Source: Mitsuokella multacida DSM 20544 (GTDB taxonomy: Bacteria > Bacillota > Negativicutes > Selenomonadales > Selenomonadaceae). Taken from it: a stretch of DNA of 64,000 bases. Position numbers and translations under genes: made by a program. The notes below the pieces were generated by a model. It searched no databases. It saw only the letters and a program-made list of their open reading frames with translations, and was not told the DNA's origin. Each line of letters begins with the position of its first letter. Within the stretch, counting starts at the first letter, position 1. The stretch covers positions 281,646 through 345,645 of the forward strand of contig NZ_GG697142.2 in NCBI RefSeq assembly GCF_000155955.1, read 5' to 3'. Positions 59,728 to 64,000 of the stretch are shown here, piece after piece.

Positions 59728-59848
59728 GGTAACACTTCTTTCTATCTATATTATAAGATTGTTTACAACGACTCTCATTGTAACAAAGGTTACTGTGAAT
59801 TACAAGGCGTTGTGCTACGATACAGAGAGTGAAAGAGGAGGATGCGAA
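59728..59848. promoter_or_regulatory. Divergent regulatory region between thiT and the flavodoxin gene
   Basis: An AT-rich region of 121 bases. It contains TATAAT on the minus strand (complement of ~59748-59753) and two short palindromic elements, TTGTTTACAA and TTGTAACAA, around 59759-59786. They could be an operator for either gene. No TPP riboswitch features (CTGAGA with ACCTGA-type arms) are visible. Confidence 0.35.
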
Positions 59849-60430
59849 ATGGGAAAATGGGCCGTTATCTATTCATCGGTTACGGGCAATACGAGAACGA
59901 TTGCCGAGGCAATCGCAGAGCAGGCGGGAGACGCCGACGTCTTCCGCGTACAGGATGCGCCGGAGGACCTCTCGGGCTATGAGGTGGTGGCGCTGGGCTA
60001 CTGGCTCCGCCTCGGACAGCCGGACCCCCTGATGCTCAAATACCTGCCGAAAGTCCACGATGCGCAGGTCGTCTTCTTCCAGACGCATGGCACGGCGCCG
60101 ACGAGCGAGCATGCCATCACGAGCTTCGCGCGTGCTGGCTACAACCTCGGACCGGGCTGCACGATTCTCGGCACCTTCGGCTGCCGCGGCAAGATCAACC
60201 CCGCGATGCTCGCCAAGCGCAAGAACGCAGGCCCCGACGACCCGCACGGCGGCCCCAAGAGCATGGAGCGCTGGAAGCTCGCTTCCACGCACCCCGACGC
60301 GCAGGATATTGCCGATGCCAAGGACCTCGTCGACCGCATGAAGCACAAGATGGTCATGCGCGACCGCTTCCTAGCTAAAAAAGCTGCCAAGATGGCAGCC
60401 CTGCAGCAAAAAAAGACAGATAAAGATTGA
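59849..60430 (+). CDS. Flavodoxin-family protein
   Basis: A 193-residue protein with an N-terminal flavodoxin domain. WAVIYSSVTGNTRTIAEAIAEQ is the FMN phosphate-binding loop (TGNT), and VALGYWLRLGQPDP and GTFGCRGKINPAM form the other flavin-contact loops. The last ~25 residues are basic and helical (KKAAKMAALQQKK), beyond the fold. Such flavodoxin-like proteins act as electron carriers or FMN reductases, and the partner is unknown. The ATG at 59849 follows AGAGGAGG with ideal spacing. The gene is divergent from thiT. Confidence 0.85.
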   Translation: MGKWAVIYSSVTGNTRTIAEAIAEQAGDADVFRVQDAPEDLSGYEVVALGYWLRLGQPDPLMLKYLPKVHDAQVVFFQTHGTAPTSEHAITSFARAGYNLGPGCTILGTFGCRGKINPAMLAKRKNAGPDDPHGGPKSMERWKLASTHPDAQDIADAKDLVDRMKHKMVMRDRFLAKKAAKMAALQQKKTDKD

Positions 60431-60440
60431 CATTGTGATT

Positions 60441-60470
60441 GGGCTCCGCTAGAGGGGCCTAATTTTTTTG
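60441..60470 (+). terminator. Terminator after the flavodoxin gene
   Basis: GGGCTCC (60441-60447) can pair with GGGGCCT-side bases (60453-60459) with one G:U, followed by AATTTTTTT. The next ~160 bases are AT-rich, with a TATAAT at 60536-60541 but only a weak -35 (TAGATA). Confidence 0.7.
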
Positions 60471-60630
60471 GAATGAATTGAATAGAGAAAACTAATCATT
60501 TAGTAGGAGATGTAGATATTTATAAAGAAATGTAGTATAATAGATTAAAACATAATATGTTAAAAATAGCAGCATAATCTGAAGGATGGTTATTGCAGTT
60601 GAAGGCGTATCGTAGAGAGGATTGAGGAAT

Positions 60631-62433
60631 GTGTATCGGTTGAAATGGTGCCTACCCATCGTATCAGCATCCATATGCTTATTTCCTGTGAATGGAGTAG
60701 AGGCAGCTCCAGCAGAAGACTGGGTCTATAAAGATCTGGGACATCTTGCGCAGGATGGATATCTGAAGCTCCCCCAAAAAGATGTTCGTCAGTTAAACAG
60801 GACAGAACTTTCTGAATTAGTAGAAAACGTTCTGGATAATATAGAGACGAATCCAGAGCGATACACATTCCAAGATCGTGAGAGATTGAATTCATCATCA
60901 ACAGGAAAATCCATGCATGATGCTGGCCACGTCGATACATATCCCAATTCGAAGCAGATCCATGCACGGCGAGCAACTGATGCATTGGCACGGCAATCCC
61001 TGAGAGGCGTGAACCGACTGGAGGTAATGCGGAGATTAAAAGCACAGGCCGAGAAAGAACAGACTTTGCTGGAAAAGGATGCTGCTGATTGGGCGGCTGC
61101 GAAGGGAGCGCCTCATCATGATGCCGATACAGGAGTTCAGTCAGCATCATCCGAGTGGTCGGCTGAATATGGTTTTGTGACAAGGATGATATTGGATGAT
61201 CGTGTACGCATCCGTTTGGCAGAAGAACAGCTGAGGCGAGCTCGAAAGCAGTTGGGGGAACAGGCGGATGGAATAGAGTATGCAAAGCGTGATATTGAGA
61301 TTGCGGCAAAGAGACTATCTTGGCGCAGACAGATGGAACAAGCCTTGGTACGTCGTCAGTCCATGTTGATGAGGCGGATATCCTCAGATGGTGCCTCATA
61401 TGACACAGGAGCTCTTTCGGATGACAATCGAGATGACCTCATGCGCATTTCGGATTTGCGTGCAGAGTTCATTGCAGAGTTGCAGAAGTCAGGATACATA
61501 GATGATCAAAATGCACATCTTGCTGATGACTTACTTGTTCAGGATATCTTGCTTCCGCGGCTTCGCATAGATGGCGAGGTCCGTGCATCTGATCGACATT
61601 CAACAGGTGGACGTAGAGAATATCATCAAAACGTCTCAGAATTACGTACCAGGATTTACCCCAGCTATAATATTGATGGGAATTGGCATGCTATTGGCAT
61701 GTTCGAAGCCAAGAAGAACTTCGGCGATAGAGATGATCATGTATTTCAGTTTGACCGATACTATCTGGAAGGGATGATAGGCGCAGCTAAGCTGACGATT
61801 GGTACAAGCAGTTCCTTCATGGCGAATGGCAATGTATACGATAGTAAATTCAAGGGACTGCGCATATGCGGTGGTCAGCCCGTCGTATATACATTCGAGT
61901 ATGGCAAGGCAAATGATGCAGACCAAACCTGGGATTTATCAGCCGATTATGAACAGCCTTTATATGGCCTGGGCGCAGGATTCTATCAATTTGTTGATGG
62001 ACGTGACCGTTTTGACCGCATCGTTCCTGGAACGCAAAGTATTGCCATGCTGCGAGCTCATCGCCTGATGGGCGATTTTGATGCCGGTATCATGCTCTTG
62101 TACGGAAGAGACCGTGGGCATGATGGGACAGGATATGTTCTCTCTCTCCTGAATGGGACCGAAAAAAGCTGGATCCGCCATAACCGGAATTGGTGGTTGA
62201 ATTATTACTACCAGCCTTATGAAACGTATTATCAGCATACGATGAACGGCACAGCGGATATCATGCGGAAATACGGTGGCATGAAAGGCATAGGGATTGG
62301 GTATTCTTATACGGTAGCGCCGGATCTTCTTTGGAATATCGAATATTATCATCTTAATGAATTGGATGGCGGGAAAAATAGCAATACGATATGGACGGCA
62401 CTTACATATTATTTCAAGAACTATGAGGATTAA
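60631..62433 (+). CDS. Outer-membrane protein with SLH-like N-terminus, coiled coil and predicted beta barrel
   Basis: About 600 residues. A signal peptide (LKWCLPIVSASICLFPVNGVEA) is followed by one SLH-like unit, DWVYKDLGHLAQDGYLKLPQ to RTELSELVENVL. A long charged helical region (~residues 65-300) rich in Arg, Glu and Gln comes next. Then ~300 residues of alternating aromatic and polar strands resemble a porin barrel (YYLEGMIGAAKLTIGTSSSF, NRNWWLNYYYQPYETYYQ). In Negativicutes, SLH-bearing outer-membrane proteins tether the outer membrane to peptidoglycan. Capsule-associated Wzi-like proteins are an alternative given the neighbour. The start is GTG at 60631 or TTG at 60622. The DNA is clearly more AT-rich than the rest of the window. 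Confidence 0.7.
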   Translation: MYRLKWCLPIVSASICLFPVNGVEAAPAEDWVYKDLGHLAQDGYLKLPQKDVRQLNRTELSELVENVLDNIETNPERYTFQDRERLNSSSTGKSMHDAGHVDTYPNSKQIHARRATDALARQSLRGVNRLEVMRRLKAQAEKEQTLLEKDAADWAAAKGAPHHDADTGVQSASSEWSAEYGFVTRMILDDRVRIRLAEEQLRRARKQLGEQADGIEYAKRDIEIAAKRLSWRRQMEQALVRRQSMLMRRISSDGASYDTGALSDDNRDDLMRISDLRAEFIAELQKSGYIDDQNAHLADDLLVQDILLPRLRIDGEVRASDRHSTGGRREYHQNVSELRTRIYPSYNIDGNWHAIGMFEAKKNFGDRDDHVFQFDRYYLEGMIGAAKLTIGTSSSFMANGNVYDSKFKGLRICGGQPVVYTFEYGKANDADQTWDLSADYEQPLYGLGAGFYQFVDGRDRFDRIVPGTQSIAMLRAHRLMGDFDAGIMLLYGRDRGHDGTGYVLSLLNGTEKSWIRHNRNWWLNYYYQPYETYYQHTMNGTADIMRKYGGMKGIGIGYSYTVAPDLLWNIEYYHLNELDGGKNSNTIWTALTYYFKNYED

Positions 62434-62498
62434 AAACATTATCACGGAATAATCAAAAGATATAAATATAAATCATTATATGGGGGAGTTGAGTAGGG

Positions 62499-63815
62499 AT
62501 GCATTTTGCGAAACAATTGCAAGAGAAAAAGAGGCATCTTGCAGTCTTGGGACTCGGCTATGTTGGGCTGCCTTTGGCGGTGCGTTTTTCTGAGCATTTT
62601 TCGGTTCTCGGTCTGGATCAGAATGAAGAGAAGATTGCATCTTACCGGGATGGACACGATGTGACGGAAGAAGTTGGGGATGAGGCGCTGGGAAGGGCGT
62701 CCATCCGCTATACGTCTGATATGTCGCAACTGGTACAGGCCTCTTTCATCATCGTAGCGGTACCGACACCCGTACATGCGGACAAGACGCCGGATCTCGG
62801 GCCAGTGGTCTCGGCCAGCCACAGTGTTGGCCGCTATCTGCAGAGAGGCAGTGTCGTCGTCTATGAGTCGACGGTCTATCCTGGTGTAACGGAAGAGCTC
62901 TGCCGCCCCATCCTCGAACAGGAGTCTGGACTCGTCTGCGGGCGCGACTTCAAGATTGGCTACTCGCCGGAGCGCATCAATCCGGGCGACCGCAAGCATG
63001 GTCTCGAGCAGGTGACGAAGATTGTCTCCGGCTGTGACGATGAGGCCTTAGACACCATCGCGCAAGTCTATGGGACGGCCATCCCGTCCATTTACTGCGC
63101 CGCCAGCATCAAGGTGGCTGAAGCGGCGAAACTCGTCGAGAACGCGCAGCGCGATGTCAACATCGCCTTCATGAACGAACTTTCGCGTGCCTTCCATCGC
63201 ATGGGCATTGACACGAAAGAAGTGGTGGATGCCATGGATACGAAGTGGAATGCGCTTCACTTCCGGCCGGGACTCGTCGGTGGTCATTGCATTGGTGTCG
63301 ATCCGTATTATTTCATCTACCAAGCGGAGAAATACGGCGGGCATGCGCCCATCGTCACGGCAGCACGCCAGACGAATGAGGGTATGAGCGCCTTTGTGAC
63401 GGGGAATATCGTGCGGGAGCTCATCCGTCAGAAAATCGATGTGGCGAGGGCGCGCATTGTCTTATTCGGCATGACCTTCAAGGGGAATTGCCCGGATACG
63501 CGTAACTCCCGTGCTGTCGACATCTATCGCCAGCTCCAGTCGTACGGCATTGAGCCTTTGGCTGTCGATCCACATGTGGATGCGATAGCGTTCCAGCGTG
63601 AGTTTGGCATATCTTTGCAGCCGCTTGATTCCATCCATGATGCCGATGCACTTGTCTTTCTTGTGGCACATCGAGAATATACTGCCTGGGATATGACGGC
63701 TCTTCGCGCCATGGTGCACGAAGAGGAGAGTGGCAAGCCGCTGCTCGTGGATGTCAAGCGATTGTTCAGCCGTGCGGATGCCGAGAAGGCGGGGTTCGCC
63801 TACTGGGGACTTTGA
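62499..63815 (+). CDS. UDP-N-acetylhexosamine dehydrogenase (TviB/WbpO/CapL type)
   Basis: Nucleotide-sugar dehydrogenase, 438 residues, that oxidises C6 of a UDP-HexNAc to a uronic acid with NAD for polysaccharide synthesis. The N-terminal NAD fold is LAVLGLGYVGLPLAVRFSEHF. PTPVHADKTPDLGPV, YESTVYPGVTEEL, SPERINPGDRKH, KLVENAQRDVNIAFMNEL and the GGHCIGVDPYYF active site with the catalytic Cys follow. These blocks fit the TviB/CapL branch rather than UDP-glucose dehydrogenase. A GGGGGAG-type ribosome binding site precedes the ATG. It is the first clear gene of a capsule or exopolysaccharide locus. Confidence 0.92.
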   Translation: MHFAKQLQEKKRHLAVLGLGYVGLPLAVRFSEHFSVLGLDQNEEKIASYRDGHDVTEEVGDEALGRASIRYTSDMSQLVQASFIIVAVPTPVHADKTPDLGPVVSASHSVGRYLQRGSVVVYESTVYPGVTEELCRPILEQESGLVCGRDFKIGYSPERINPGDRKHGLEQVTKIVSGCDDEALDTIAQVYGTAIPSIYCAASIKVAEAAKLVENAQRDVNIAFMNELSRAFHRMGIDTKEVVDAMDTKWNALHFRPGLVGGHCIGVDPYYFIYQAEKYGGHAPIVTAARQTNEGMSAFVTGNIVRELIRQKIDVARARIVLFGMTFKGNCPDTRNSRAVDIYRQLQSYGIEPLAVDPHVDAIAFQREFGISLQPLDSIHDADALVFLVAHREYTAWDMTALRAMVHEEESGKPLLVDVKRLFSRADAEKAGFAYWGL

Positions 63816-63869
63816 GATTCCATTGCTATATGTAGGGATTCCCTGGATTTCTGTAAGGAAGTGTGTGAT

Positions 63870-64000
63870 TTGAGCTATAAGAGAATTGCCGCGATTGCAG
63901 GTCTTGTCATTCTGCTCATCTGTGGCTGCCTGGTCTATCTGCGCGATCACGTCCTGGTCGAGAATCGCGATATCCCAGAGCTCACAGATGTCAGTGCAGC
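63870..64000 (+). CDS. Start of a signal-anchored protein, cut by the window edge
   Basis: The first ~43 codons of a gene that runs off the right edge. A TTG at 63870 has AAGGAA nine bases upstream. The N-terminus SYKRIAAIAGLVILLICGCLVYLRD is a basic start followed by one hydrophobic segment, i.e. a signal sequence or membrane anchor. A Cys pair in the segment could be a lipoprotein site but the spacing is not typical. No family can be assigned. The position after the UDP-sugar dehydrogenase suggests a role in polysaccharide export or modification. Confidence 0.6.
   Translation, partial: MSYKRIAAIAGLVILLICGCLVYLRDHVLVENRDIPELTDVSA

Noticed and set aside
59755-59790. Possible Fur box between thiT and the flavodoxin gene
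   Set aside because: The match to the consensus is poor and neither gene is clearly iron-related. Only a generic palindromic operator was noted.
59728-59848. TPP riboswitch upstream of thiT
   Set aside because: The conserved CTGAGA and ACCTGA-type arms are absent on the minus strand, and the leader is too short and AT-rich.

Overview
The window reads as a chromosomal segment of a diderm Firmicute (class Negativicutes, most likely Selenomonadaceae such as Selenomonas or Mitsuokella). It is GC-rich and typical of the Firmicutes in its gene content: a serine T-box, minCDE next to mreCD/mrdA/rodA, comEA-comEC-holA, and a DeoR-controlled rhamnose operon. It also encodes outer-membrane proteins: a two-partner secretion pair and an SLH-like barrel protein. 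That combination of a Firmicute gene set with an outer membrane is the main reason for the assignment. Genus is an inference.

Layout. 1-5.6 kb: cell-shape and division genes (mreC end, mreD, mrdA, minC, minD, minE, rodA). 5.7-9.8 kb: a radical SAM/DUF2344 protein and RNase G. 9.9-15.2 kb: a two-partner secretion locus whose promoter carries an eight-G tract between -35 and -10. 15.3-20.9 kb: single genes (manA, a ROK kinase, a GntR regulator, a membrane-anchored coiled-coil protein, an SbmA/YddA-type ABC transporter). 21-27.2 kb: the rhamnose operon rhaB-rhaA-rhaD-MFS-rhaM with a convergent DeoR repressor. 27.4-28 kb: a Tat-exported amidase. 28.4-40.8 kb: a complete glycogen cluster (glgC, glgD, glgP, glgB, glgA and a GH13-GH77 fusion). 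40.9-43.3 kb: an unknown protein and a DUF4127 protein. 43.4-47.4 kb: a DeoR regulator, serC, and divergent serA under a serine T-box. 47.5-49.5 kb: brnQ and a small unknown gene. 49.6-57.9 kb: comEA, comEC, a helicase-exonuclease fusion, gdhA, holA. 57.9-60.4 kb: thiT with an MFS exporter, and a flavodoxin. 60.6-64 kb: the start of a lower-GC surface or polysaccharide locus (SLH-like outer-membrane protein, UDP-sugar dehydrogenase, a truncated signal-anchored protein).

How the genes work together. Rhamnose is taken up by the MFS protein, converted by RhaM and RhaA, phosphorylated by RhaB and cleaved by RhaD. The glycogen cluster makes ADP-glucose (GlgC/D), polymerises and branches it (GlgA, GlgB) and degrades it (GlgP plus the fused amylase/glucanotransferase). 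SerA and SerC form two steps of serine synthesis, but only serA has the tRNA-Ser sensing leader. Most genes have recognisable promoters with 17-bp spacers and strong intrinsic terminators, many shared by convergent neighbours. Many start codons are TTG, often at the end of a T run.

The observations I consider most worth checking are the probable phase-variable promoter of the adhesin operon, the histone-like AT-hook tail on the glycogen branching enzyme, and the exonuclease domain nested inside the UvrD-type helicase. I saw no tRNA or rRNA genes, CRISPR arrays, insertion sequences or prophage genes.
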